The position numbers and the translations under genes were made by a program. A stretch of 64,000 bases of DNA, taken from assembly GCF_001315015.1 (NCBI RefSeq), contig NZ_CP012916.1, forward strand, positions 62,001 through 126,000, written 5' to 3'. Below, one piece after another: positions 48,031 through 56,009 of this stretch. Source of the DNA: Azospirillum brasilense (GTDB lineage Bacteria > Pseudomonadota > Alphaproteobacteria > Azospirillales > Azospirillaceae). The notes beneath the pieces are model-generated. The model searched no databases. It was not told the DNA's origin and saw only the letters and a program-made list of their open reading frames with translations. Position 1 is the stretch's first letter; each line of letters starts with the position of its first letter.

Positions 48031-49641
48031 ATGACGTTTGATAACAAGCGCCGCCGCGCGGCGCCCAAGGGCGGCAACCGCCCGAACTCGAATTTTGGCG
48101 GCAACCGCCCGAACACGATTGTTGGCGATGTGCGCAGCGGCAAGTCCGGCGGCCCGCGTTTCCAGAAGAACCAGAACCCCAAGCCCTACGAGCGCCCCAA
48201 GGCGACCCGTCCGCCCGGCGCGCCGGTTCCCGGCCCGGTGCCGGGCCACGACGAGATCCTGTTCATCCCGCTCGGCGGCTGCTCGCGCATCGGCATGAAC
48301 ATGGCGCTCTACGGCCATGCCGGGAAGTGGCTGATCGTCGACGCCGGCGTCGCCTTCATGGGCGACGAGGCGCCGGGCGTCGACAGCCTGATGGCCGATC
48401 CCTCCTTCATCGAGGAGCGGATGGACGAGGTGGTCGGGCTGGTCGTCACCCACGCCCACGAAGACCACATCGGCGCCATCCACCACCTGTGGCCGGGGCT
48501 GGAATGCCCGATCTACGCAACCCCCTTCGCCGCTCACGTCATCCGTGAACGGCTGAAGGAGTCTGGAGGCCTGCGCCACGCCCGCATCCGGGTGTTCGAG
48601 CCGGGCGCCTCCTTCGAGATCGGTCCCTTCGGCATCGAGACCATCACCGTCACCCACTCGATCCCCGAGCCGGTGTCGGTGGCGATCCACACCAAGGCCG
48701 GCACGGTCCTGCACACCGGCGACTGGAAGTTCGACCCGCACCCGCTGGTCGGCCCGACCATGGACCTGGACGCGCTGAAGCGGCTGGGCGACCGCGGCGT
48801 GCTGGCGATGATGTGCGACAGCACCAACGCCAACGTCGACGGCACAACGGGGTCGGAGGCGGACGCCCGCGCCGGCCTGATCGAGGCCTTCGCCGGGCGC
48901 AAGGGCGCCATCGCTGTGACCGGCTTCGCGTCCAACGTCGCCCGCATGCAGGCGGTGGCGGAAGCCGCGGCGGCACACGACCGCAAGGTGGTGCTGGTCG
49001 GCCGGTCGATGCTGCGCATGGAGAAGGCGGCCCGCGCCAGCGGCTATCTGGAGAAGGCTCCGGAGTTCATCTCCATCATGGAAGCCTCCTGGACGCCGCG
49101 CCGGAACCTCGTCTTCCTGTGCACCGGCAGCCAGGGCGAGGAGCGGGCGGCGCTCAGCCGTCTGGCCCGCGACGGCCACCGCGAGCTGTGGCTGGAGAGT
49201 GGCGACACGGTGATCTTCTCCGCCCGCGCCATCCCCGGCAACGAGGTGGTGCTGGCCGACGTGCAGGACCATCTGAAGGCCAAGGGTGTGACGGTGGTGA
49301 CCCCCGCCGACGCGCCGGTCCATGTGTCGGGCCACCCGAAGCGGGACGACCTGATCCGCATGTACGACCTGATCCGTCCGCGCTTCTCCGTGCCGGTGCA
49401 CGGCACCATCGAGCATCTGGAGGCCCACGCCCGCCTCGCCCGCGCCTGCGGCGTGGAACGGGCGCTGGTTCCGGAGGATGGCGACATCCTGCGGATCGCC
49501 CGGGAAGGCACCGCGGTGATCGGCCATATGGAGGCCAAGCGCCTCGCCAACACCGGGCGGGAACTGATCCCCTGGACGGGCCTGCCCGTCGCGGAGGACG
49601 CGGACGCCCTGGCTGAAGCCATGGAATCGATGGCCGCCTGA
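48031..49641 (+). CDS. rnj: Ribonuclease J
   Basis: 536 residues. Metallo-beta-lactamase plus beta-CASP nuclease with the zinc motif THAHEDHIG (H141, H143, D145, H146), LHTGDWKFD, MCDSTNAN and GHPKRDDLIRMYDLIRP near the C-terminal domain. RNase J degrades and processes RNA by endo- and 5'-3' exonuclease action. The start at 48031 follows AAGAAGGA. An N-terminal extension of ~65 residues, basic and Asn/Pro/Gly-rich with a duplicated GGNRPN motif, precedes the catalytic core and is not part of the classic enzyme; it could bind RNA or partners. Confidence 0.93.
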   Translation: MTFDNKRRRAAPKGGNRPNSNFGGNRPNTIVGDVRSGKSGGPRFQKNQNPKPYERPKATRPPGAPVPGPVPGHDEILFIPLGGCSRIGMNMALYGHAGKWLIVDAGVAFMGDEAPGVDSLMADPSFIEERMDEVVGLVVTHAHEDHIGAIHHLWPGLECPIYATPFAAHVIRERLKESGGLRHARIRVFEPGASFEIGPFGIETITVTHSIPEPVSVAIHTKAGTVLHTGDWKFDPHPLVGPTMDLDALKRLGDRGVLAMMCDSTNANVDGTTGSEADARAGLIEAFAGRKGAIAVTGFASNVARMQAVAEAAAAHDRKVVLVGRSMLRMEKAARASGYLEKAPEFISIMEASWTPRRNLVFLCTGSQGEERAALSRLARDGHRELWLESGDTVIFSARAIPGNEVVLADVQDHLKAKGVTVVTPADAPVHVSGHPKRDDLIRMYDLIRPRFSVPVHGTIEHLEAHARLARACGVERALVPEDGDILRIAREGTAVIGHMEAKRLANTGRELIPWTGLPVAEDADALAEAMESMAA

Positions 49642-49724
49642 CGCGGCCATCCTCCCTCACCGCCATCTTTCAACGGGCCACGAATCACCAGAAGGGGACA
49701 CCACCCTCCGTTCGCGCGCACCAG

Positions 49725-49747
49725 GGGCCGGCTCACGGCCCTTTTTT
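49725..49747 (+). terminator. Rho-independent terminator after RNase J
   Basis: GGGCCG (49725-49730), loop GCTCA, CGGCCC (49736-49741), then six Ts. Classic form. It lies immediately before the ribosome-binding site of the next small gene, so it may also act as a leader attenuator for that gene. Confidence 0.85.
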
Positions 49748-49764
49748 ATCTTGGAGAGTTGCCC

Positions 49765-50094
49765 ATGGCTGGCTATCCCGCCGACCGGCTTTCCTTTCCC
49801 GACATCCTCGACCCGGTGCTGGAAGCGCCGGACGGGGATGACACCGCCCTCGACCGTGCCATCAACGAGGTGGCCGAGGCGCTGGCCGACAGCGGGACCC
49901 TGATCGTCGATGCCCTGGGCCAGGCGGCCTACGGTGTGACCGACGAAGAGGCCGTCCTCGGCCTGATCGACACCTACATCCGCGTCCTCCTGCATCTTGG
50001 CGAGGTCGAGGAGGCGGCCGACATGGGCGAAGTGATCGAGCGCATCCAGAGTTTCCAGCGCCGACGCAAGCGCCGAGGCTCGCGCGCCTCCTGA
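49765..50094 (+). CDS. Small acidic alpha-helical protein, function unknown
   Basis: 109 residues starting MAGYPADRLSFPDILDPVLE, with GGAGAG 6 bp upstream. Mostly acidic and helical (LDRAINEVAEALADSG, EEAVLGLIDTYIRVLLHLGEVEEAADMGEVIERI), ending in a strongly basic QRRRKRRGSR tail. No catalytic motif or membrane segment. The acidic body with basic tail could mediate protein or nucleic-acid contacts. It is separated from RNase J by a terminator, so co-transcription is uncertain. Confidence 0.72.
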   Translation: MAGYPADRLSFPDILDPVLEAPDGDDTALDRAINEVAEALADSGTLIVDALGQAAYGVTDEEAVLGLIDTYIRVLLHLGEVEEAADMGEVIERIQSFQRRRKRRGSRAS

Positions 50095-50125
50095 CCCCGT
50101 CTCCCCGCTCGGACCGGCCCTTTCC

Positions 50126-50455
50126 TCAGACCGGCGGAACCGTCCCGCCGGTCAGCCAGCGGGTCGCCAGGGCGCGCAGCCGCGCGGTCTGCTGCCGCTG
50201 GCGGTAGACGGACACCGCGTAGCCGATCCCGATGAAGCCGACAATCACCACCCAGAAGCCGAACAGATAGCGCCAGTCCGCCCCGGCGGTCAGCAGCACC
50301 AGCAGGACCAGCGTCACCACCCCCGCCACCACACCGCCGATGATTCGCATCCGCAGGAAGGCGGCTTCGTCGCTCTGTTCGAAATCCTCGGCCAGCGCCT
50401 GGATTTCCAGTCCGGCCTGACGGCGGGCCTCCGCCGCCGGGTTCAGCGCATCCAT
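50126..50455 (-). CDS. Small inner-membrane protein, function unknown
   Basis: 109 residues from ATG 50455 (GGAG 6 bp upstream); an upstream in-frame start at 50521 is less well supported. An acidic helical N-terminus (EIQALAEDFEQSDEAAFL) is followed by two membrane segments (IIGGVVAGVVTLVLLVLLTAGA and YLFGFWVVIVGFIGIGYAVSVY) and a basic C-terminal stretch, suggesting both ends in the cytoplasm. No recognised domain. Convergent with the preceding small gene. Confidence 0.7.
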   Translation of the reverse strand: MDALNPAAEARRQAGLEIQALAEDFEQSDEAAFLRMRIIGGVVAGVVTLVLLVLLTAGADWRYLFGFWVVIVGFIGIGYAVSVYRQRQQTARLRALATRWLTGGTVPPV

Positions 50456-50614
50456 GCCATCTCCATTCCGTTTGTCGGGCCGTTTATCGGGCTTCGAACC
50501 CCAGGCGCGATGATCCGTCACATTCGCCTGCTATGAAAGGAAGAACAGGCGAAACGCGCTTCCGGCCCTTGGCGCTCACGGTGTGAATGGGCCGCTTCGG
50601 GGGAGTCTCAACCC

Positions 50615-51229
50615 ATGCAGACCGGTTATGTGCGCACCTACGAACGTATCGCCCCGCTCTACGACGCGCTGGACCTCGGTTACGAGATGATGTGGAAGCG
50701 GCGCCTGCGGCGGGGCACCTTTCGCGGCCTGTCCGGGCGCATCCTCGACGCCGGGGCGGGCACCGGCCGCAACATCCCCTTCTACCCCGCCGGCGCCCGC
50801 GTGACCGCGGTGGACGCCAGCCCGGCCATGCTGGCCCGCGCCGCCAAGCGGGCGGACAAGCAGGGGCGGGCGGTTGAGTTCCAGGTGCTGGATCTGGCCG
50901 CCACCGGCTTCCCCGACGGCCATTTCGACCATGTGGTGGCGACCTTCGTTTTCTGCGTCCTGCCGGAGGAGCTTCAGGTGCCGGTGCTGTGCGAGATGCG
51001 GCGCATCCTGAAGCCGGAGGGGACGCTGCGCATTCTCGACTATACCCAGTCGGAGCGTTCGGCGGCCCGGCTGTGGATGCGCGTGGTGTCGCCCTGGCTG
51101 AGCTTCGCCTTCGCTGCCCGCTACACCGCCGGCTACGAGGCCCATCTGCCGCAGGCCGGCATGGGGGCGGTCGACAGCCGCTTCGTGATGGGCGATTGCG
51201 TCAAGCTGGTGGAGGCCCGCGCGGCCTGA
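50615..51229 (+). CDS. Class I SAM-dependent methyltransferase (UbiE-like)
   Basis: 204 residues. SAM-binding motif I ILDAGAGTGRNIPFYP (residues ~42-58), acidic motif II VTAVDASPAML, and motif near FDHVVATFVFCVLP. Followed by a helical substrate-binding part. Belongs to the large UbiE/methyltransferase type 11 group, which modify quinones, lipids or small molecules; the substrate here is unknown. It stands alone between divergent and convergent neighbours. Confidence 0.87.
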   Translation: MQTGYVRTYERIAPLYDALDLGYEMMWKRRLRRGTFRGLSGRILDAGAGTGRNIPFYPAGARVTAVDASPAMLARAAKRADKQGRAVEFQVLDLAATGFPDGHFDHVVATFVFCVLPEELQVPVLCEMRRILKPEGTLRILDYTQSERSAARLWMRVVSPWLSFAFAARYTAGYEAHLPQAGMGAVDSRFVMGDCVKLVEARAA

Positions 51230-51246
51230 GCCGCCGGGCCGTTCTG

Positions 51247-51278
51247 TCAGCCGGTCAGCCGGTCAGCCGGTCAGCCGG
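51247..51278 (-). repeat. TCAGCCGG tandem repeat spanning the patatin-like gene stop codon
   Basis: Four perfect copies of an 8-bp unit. Read on the minus strand the repeat contains a TGA in each copy, and the gene's stop (51271-51273) is the first in frame. Because 8 is not a multiple of 3, slippage would shift the frame at the last residues. Confidence 0.9.
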
Positions 51279-52236
51279 CGCGCCGCTGCTCGTGGGCCGG
51301 GCCGCCGCCGAAATGGTCGAGCGCCTGGGCGAGCGCGTCGTCGAACACCTCCGCCTTCTCGGTGAAATAGTCGAAGTAGCCGTAATGGCGGCGCAGCGGC
51401 AGCTCGGTCAGGGAGCGGATGCGGTAGGCCGGGTCGTTCAGAGTGCCGCGCTCCATCAGCTCGATCACCCGGCGCAGCCGCGCCACCTCCGCCTTGTAGG
51501 AGTTGGCGAACCACTGGCGGATCTTCCAGTTCTCCACCTCCAGCTGGTTGCGCGGCACCGGCCCGATCCACGAAACGGGGAAGGGCGCGGCCACCGTCAC
51601 CTCGTCGAAGCCGTGCAGTTCCGACAGGATGATGCTGCGGTGATAGGCGCCGTCGATCAGCCCGCCGGGGGCCTCCTCGAAGCCGTAGAGATAGAGCCAG
51701 AGGGCGCTCTCGACCGCTTCCGCGGTGATGTCCTCCAGCCCGACCTCGCCGGCCATCAGGCGGCGGGCGGCGGCGTTGCCGTGCAACAGCCCGTTGCCGG
51801 AGCGGAAATCGTAGGTGTTGAAGACGACGCCGACCTCGGCCTCGTTCAGGGTGCGGGCGATCTCGGCCACGGTGTCGCGGTCGCGCACCGGAGCGTATTG
51901 GCGGGCCGGGATCAGCCGCTCCAGCACCGCCGAGGGCGACAGCGGGACATCCAGCCAGCGCCGCGCGTGCTCGCCCAACACCGGGCGGAACACGCCCTTG
52001 TGTCCGAACAGGGCGGTCTGCCAGGCCTGGAGCAGCCCACCGGACGCCCCCCGGTGTTCGAGAAGCAGGCGGCGCACGTCTTCGCCGCGCAGCCAGGCGG
52101 CAAGCACGACGATCTGCCCGGAGGTCACCGTGAACAGGTCGGGCATCCGCTCCAGGCGGTCGAGCGCCGTCAGCACGCCCGCGCCGTGCAGGTTGAACCC
52201 ACCGAAGCCGCCCAGGGCGACCGCTCGTTTCTGCAT
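51271..52236 (-). CDS. Patatin-like protein with atypical nucleophile motif
   Basis: 321 residues from ATG 52236 (GGAG 8 bp upstream). The N-terminal RAVALGGFGGFNLHGAGVLTALDRL resembles the patatin oxyanion-hole region, TSGQIV near residue 39 stands where patatins have GxSxG, and IDGAYHRS matches the DGA/DGG catalytic aspartate motif. Patatins are Ser-Asp dyad lipid acyl hydrolases. The nucleophile elbow has lost its first glycine, so activity is uncertain. No signal peptide. Family call is moderate. Confidence 0.6.
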   Translation of the reverse strand: MQKRAVALGGFGGFNLHGAGVLTALDRLERMPDLFTVTSGQIVVLAAWLRGEDVRRLLLEHRGASGGLLQAWQTALFGHKGVFRPVLGEHARRWLDVPLSPSAVLERLIPARQYAPVRDRDTVAEIARTLNEAEVGVVFNTYDFRSGNGLLHGNAAARRLMAGEVGLEDITAEAVESALWLYLYGFEEAPGGLIDGAYHRSIILSELHGFDEVTVAAPFPVSWIGPVPRNQLEVENWKIRQWFANSYKAEVARLRRVIELMERGTLNDPAYRIRSLTELPLRRHYGYFDYFTEKAEVFDDALAQALDHFGGGPAHEQRRAG

Positions 52237-52343
52237 GTGAAAAACTCCAACCAAAGACCAACCATCCCGCGAGGCGTCGCTGTCACGGACCGCCTGCGGG
52301 GCGTTACTGTTGCTGTGTCAGGGAAAAATGAGGGCCGTCCGTG

Positions 52344-52532
52344 TCAACCGGCGGCTTGGCCGCCATCCAGGCGGTGGGGATTGAGGTCAGCCGTCCGTCC
52401 TTTCAGAAACGCGGCCAGCCGGCCCAGTAGGGACCGGAGATGGTCGGCACGCATCCGGGCGGCCTTGCGGCGGATAAGCTGCATGTCGCGTTCAGAGGGA
52501 AGGGCGGAAGCGAAGCGCGAAGGCGTGTTCAT
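52344..52532 (-). CDS. Small basic protein with strong ribosome-binding site (DUF1127-like composition)
   Basis: 62 residues starting MNTPSRFASALPSERDMQLI. An ideal AGGAGG lies 6 bp upstream of the ATG at 52532, which supports a real, well-translated gene. The body is a basic amphipathic helix (RRKAARMRADHLRSLLGRLAAFLKG), reminiscent of the short Arg-rich DUF1127 proteins common in Alphaproteobacteria, though the match is by character and not by alignment. Isolated between the patatin-like and sensor-kinase genes. Confidence 0.65.
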   Translation of the reverse strand: MNTPSRFASALPSERDMQLIRRKAARMRADHLRSLLGRLAAFLKGRTADLNPHRLDGGQAAG

Positions 52533-52609
52533 AAGGGACCTCCTCAAAGGACTGAGAAGGCGTCTCCCCCTCGGGAAAGGGTTTATCGTTATGTTGCAGT
52601 GCACAATAT

Positions 52610-52628
52610 GGGGCAGTGCCACTGCCCC
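52610..52628. terminator. GGGGCAGTG palindrome after sensor kinase gene
   Basis: GGGGCAGTG-C-CACTGCCCC, perfect 9-bp arms, about 50 bp beyond the sensor kinase stop and 80 bp upstream of the small basic protein gene. Could be a terminator for the former or an operator for the latter. Confidence 0.45.
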
Positions 52629-52679
52629 GTCAAGGCTGGTCCGCTTTTTGTCCACCGCTCTCCGGTCGGGAAGGGAGGA

Positions 52680-55600
52680 TCAGTCCCCGGTCCGGCTCAA
52701 CGGATTGTGGTTCAAAAGATTCTGGATGGCGCTTTGAAGCTGCCGCGGGGTGACCGGCTTGCGCACCACGGCCAGCCCGAGTGCCGCCGCGTCGCGGTCG
52801 CATTCGGTGCCGATCTCTCCGGTCAGGATGATCGCCGGAACCGGCGATCCGACCAGCCCGCGGATTTGCACGATGGCTTCCGTTCCGATCCGGCCATTGC
52901 GCAGCCTGTAGTCGGCGATGATCAGGTCCGGGTGGCGGTCCAGTCCGCGCAGCCGCTCCAGAGCCTGCGCGGCGGAGCCGGCGACGGCCACCTCGTACCC
53001 CCATTCCTGGAAGATGGTCCGCAGCCCCATCAGGACGATGACGTCGTCCTCGACCAGAACGGCCAAGCGCCCGTCGCCGGATGGGGAGGTCTCGGCTTCG
53101 GGGGCGGGAAGAGGGATGGTCGGGGCGGCACGCGGCGCCTCGATGGCGAAGACCGATCCATGGGCCGGTTCGGAGCGCACCGACACCGGATGGTTCAGCA
53201 GCCGGGACAGCCGCTTCACGATGGCGAGTCCCAGGCCAAGCCCCTGGCTGCGGTCGCGTTCCGGGTTGCCGACCTGATGGAACTCCTCGAAGACCTTGGT
53301 CTGTTGCTCCGCCGAGATGCCAATGCCGCTGTCCTGCACCATGATGCGGACGGTGCCGTCCGCCGCCTCGCAGGACACGCGGACATAGCCCGCCTCGGTG
53401 TAGCGGATGGCGTTCTCCACCAGATTGCGGAGCATCCGGCCGAGCAGCAACCGGTCGCTGCACACCGCCAGATCCGGTGCGGGTTGGACGACGGTGAACT
53501 CCAGCCCCTTGCTGGAAGCGATCGGAACATAGGCCGCCTCGATCTCGTCCAGCATCGGGCGCAGGGGCACCGTGTCGATCTGCGGGGTTATGACGCCGGC
53601 ATCCAGGCGCGACACGTCCAGCAGGCTGTCGAGAAGGTTCTTCAAGGTCTCCAGCGCCCGTTCCAGCGAAGCCAGCGGGCTGTGGCCCTTGTCGGGATCG
53701 ACGTGGCGTTGCAGGACACCGGCGAACAGCAGGGCGGATTGCAGCGGCTGGCGCAGGTCGTGGCTGGCCGCCGCCAGAAACTTCGACTTGGAGATGTTGG
53801 CCTCGTCGGCCTTCGCCTTGGCGTCGCGCAGGGCCTGCTCCATTGCCTTGCGCCCGGTGATGTCGAGATTCAATCCGCTGAGCCGGACCAAGCGCCCACC
53901 GTCGTAGACGGGGCGCCCGATCGCCATGATCCAACGCACCCCGTCGCGCGGATGGAGGATGCGGAATTCCCCGCGGTAATCGGAGCGCCGCGCCTCCAGC
54001 ACATCCTTCGTGAACCGCCGCACCGAGTCCCGGTCCGCCGGGTGCACCAGCTCGAAAAAGCTGTCCTCGCCAGGCGTGAAGCTGTCCGGGGTGACGCCGT
54101 ACAGCCGGTACATACCGTCCGACCAGGCCAGCGTCCGGTCGCGCAGGTCGAAATCCCAGATGCCGGCCTCCGACGCGGCCAGTGCAATGGTCAGCCGTTC
54201 CTCGCTGCGGCGCAGCGCCTCCTCCAGCGCCTTGCGCTCGGTGATGTCGAGATTCAGGCCGTTGAAATGCAGCGGCGTGCCGTCCGGACCATAGCTGACG
54301 CGTCCGATCGACGAGACCCAGCGGACGGCGCCGCCAGGCTGAATGATGCGATATTCCAGTCGGATGTAGGCACGCCGCTCGGCGAGCATTTCCGCCTGGG
54401 CCTTCAGCGTGGCAATGTCGAAATCGTCGGGATGGACCACCGACCGCCAGACGGCGCTGGTCGTCTCGTGCACCGCCGGGTCGAGGCCGAAGATGCGGAA
54501 GGTCTCGTCCGACCAATGCCCCTGGCCGTTCGTCAGATCCCAGTCGAAGGTGCCGGCCAAGGCGGATTCAAGGGCAAGGCTCAACCGGTCCTTGCTTTTG
54601 CGCAGATCGTCCTCGGCCTGCCGCCGCCGGGTGATGTCGAGAAGATAGACCGACATCCCGTTCGCGTTGGGAAAGGCCCGCATCCAGAACCAGCGTCCGG
54701 TGCGCATGCCTTGGAACTCGTCGTCGATTGGCGTCTGTCCGGCCATCGCCTGATGGGCCTTGTGCCACATCGGTGTGCCGACCAGTTCCGGAAAGGCATC
54801 CCACAGCGACTGTCCGCGCAGGTCGCGGCCCTGGGCGACCAGGGTGACCGCCTTGTCGTTCAGATAGGTGAAGCGCCAGTCGTGATCCAGTTCGATCACG
54901 CCGTCCACCGTGCTGCCAAGCACCGCCGCCATTCGCAGCGCGTTGCTGCGCGCCAGTTCATGCGCGCGCAGGAAGCGCCACAGGCTCCATCCTGCGGTGA
55001 GCCCGGCGAACAGGAAAAGCCCGGTAAAGATGACGAGCGTGCGCCGGGCGGCCGCGTTGACCGGCCGCATGGATGCGTCCTTGTCCAGGCTGACATGGAC
55101 GTAGAGGTTGGGAACGCCGGCGGCCAGCGGTGACACCGCGGTGATCCGCATCCGTCCATCCGGACCGGGGGCTTCGACCACACGCCGCTCGCCCCGGTCC
55201 AGCAGAGCCCGGTAAGGCGTGTGGAGCGGTCGGCCGACGGTGTCCGGCATCTCCGGCTGGTGCGCCAGGACGATGCCGGAGCGGTCGGCGATCACCACCT
55301 CCGCGTCGTCCGGCAGGCTCTTCTCGCGAAGGAACAGGTTCAGCCATGTGGTGTCGAGGAGCACCGTCGCCACCCCGGCCGGAACTCCGTTCTCGTCCTT
55401 GTAGGCGAGGGCGAAGGGAATCGATGGGCGTCCCGTGGTGCGGGAGGTCAGGGTGGCCCCGTTGGACTGCACTCCGGTGGTCAGCGCCTCACGCCAATAA
55501 CTGCGGTCGGCGACGGAAAGACCGCGCGCCTGCGGTTCGGTGGAGCACCAGATGGTCCCGGCCCGGTTGCTGACGCTCACCGCCAGATACGGGGGAAACT

Positions 55601-55895
55601 TCGCCTTGATCCGAAGAAGTGTATCCTGACAGGCCGCTGGAGACAGATGCCCTATACCCATCTCTGTAAGGGCAACCAAAACGTGTTCGATATCGTCGGC
55701 GATGCGCTGTTGTTCGGATTCGACTTGATCCAGAAGCTGCATCGATTCCAGACGGATTTCTGTTTCCCGGGACTTGCGCAATTCCAGGATGTTGTGCACT
55801 TCGAAGGCGATCAGTGGTAATGCAACCACAAGGAAAATAATCGACAACCGAGGCGCCGACCATCCAGGCCGCTGGTCCGGCTCGCTGGTCTTCAC
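52680..55895 (-). CDS. Hybrid sensor histidine kinase (Cache - PAS x3 - HisKA - HATPase - REC)
   Basis: 1071 residues from a GTG at 55895, which has GGGAG 6 bp upstream; an earlier TTG-initiated frame is less likely. Layout: membrane segment 1 (~15-35), a periplasmic Cache-type sensor (~40-280), membrane segment 2 (~285-305), three PAS/PAC units (~320-690), dimerisation domain with phospho-accepting H712 in ASHDLRQPL, ATPase with NLVENAIRY, DSGIGIS and GLGLGLAIV, and a C-terminal receiver (from ~943) with acceptor Asp near 995 in LIIADYRL. All catalytic residues are present. No partner regulator is adjacent, so it is an orphan. Confidence 0.93.
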   Translation of the reverse strand: MKTSEPDQRPGWSAPRLSIIFLVVALPLIAFEVHNILELRKSRETEIRLESMQLLDQVESEQQRIADDIEHVLVALTEMGIGHLSPAACQDTLLRIKAKFPPYLAVSVSNRAGTIWCSTEPQARGLSVADRSYWREALTTGVQSNGATLTSRTTGRPSIPFALAYKDENGVPAGVATVLLDTTWLNLFLREKSLPDDAEVVIADRSGIVLAHQPEMPDTVGRPLHTPYRALLDRGERRVVEAPGPDGRMRITAVSPLAAGVPNLYVHVSLDKDASMRPVNAAARRTLVIFTGLFLFAGLTAGWSLWRFLRAHELARSNALRMAAVLGSTVDGVIELDHDWRFTYLNDKAVTLVAQGRDLRGQSLWDAFPELVGTPMWHKAHQAMAGQTPIDDEFQGMRTGRWFWMRAFPNANGMSVYLLDITRRRQAEDDLRKSKDRLSLALESALAGTFDWDLTNGQGHWSDETFRIFGLDPAVHETTSAVWRSVVHPDDFDIATLKAQAEMLAERRAYIRLEYRIIQPGGAVRWVSSIGRVSYGPDGTPLHFNGLNLDITERKALEEALRRSEERLTIALAASEAGIWDFDLRDRTLAWSDGMYRLYGVTPDSFTPGEDSFFELVHPADRDSVRRFTKDVLEARRSDYRGEFRILHPRDGVRWIMAIGRPVYDGGRLVRLSGLNLDITGRKAMEQALRDAKAKADEANISKSKFLAAASHDLRQPLQSALLFAGVLQRHVDPDKGHSPLASLERALETLKNLLDSLLDVSRLDAGVITPQIDTVPLRPMLDEIEAAYVPIASSKGLEFTVVQPAPDLAVCSDRLLLGRMLRNLVENAIRYTEAGYVRVSCEAADGTVRIMVQDSGIGISAEQQTKVFEEFHQVGNPERDRSQGLGLGLAIVKRLSRLLNHPVSVRSEPAHGSVFAIEAPRAAPTIPLPAPEAETSPSGDGRLAVLVEDDVIVLMGLRTIFQEWGYEVAVAGSAAQALERLRGLDRHPDLIIADYRLRNGRIGTEAIVQIRGLVGSPVPAIILTGEIGTECDRDAAALGLAVVRKPVTPRQLQSAIQNLLNHNPLSRTGD

Positions 55896-56009
55896 CCGTA
55901 TCTCCCTACTCCACCCTTCCGCGGGCAAAGATTGCCAGAATACGATGGTAATTAAAACAGGCTGTCCGTTCTATCCCAAGCGCCGGCCCTCCTTTTCATG
56001 GAAAGAGTG

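Noticed and set aside
46203..48182. BON protein frame extended to 48182
   Set aside because: Extension is arginine-rich GC-driven sequence overlapping the RNase J start; ATG 47486 has a good ribosome-binding site.
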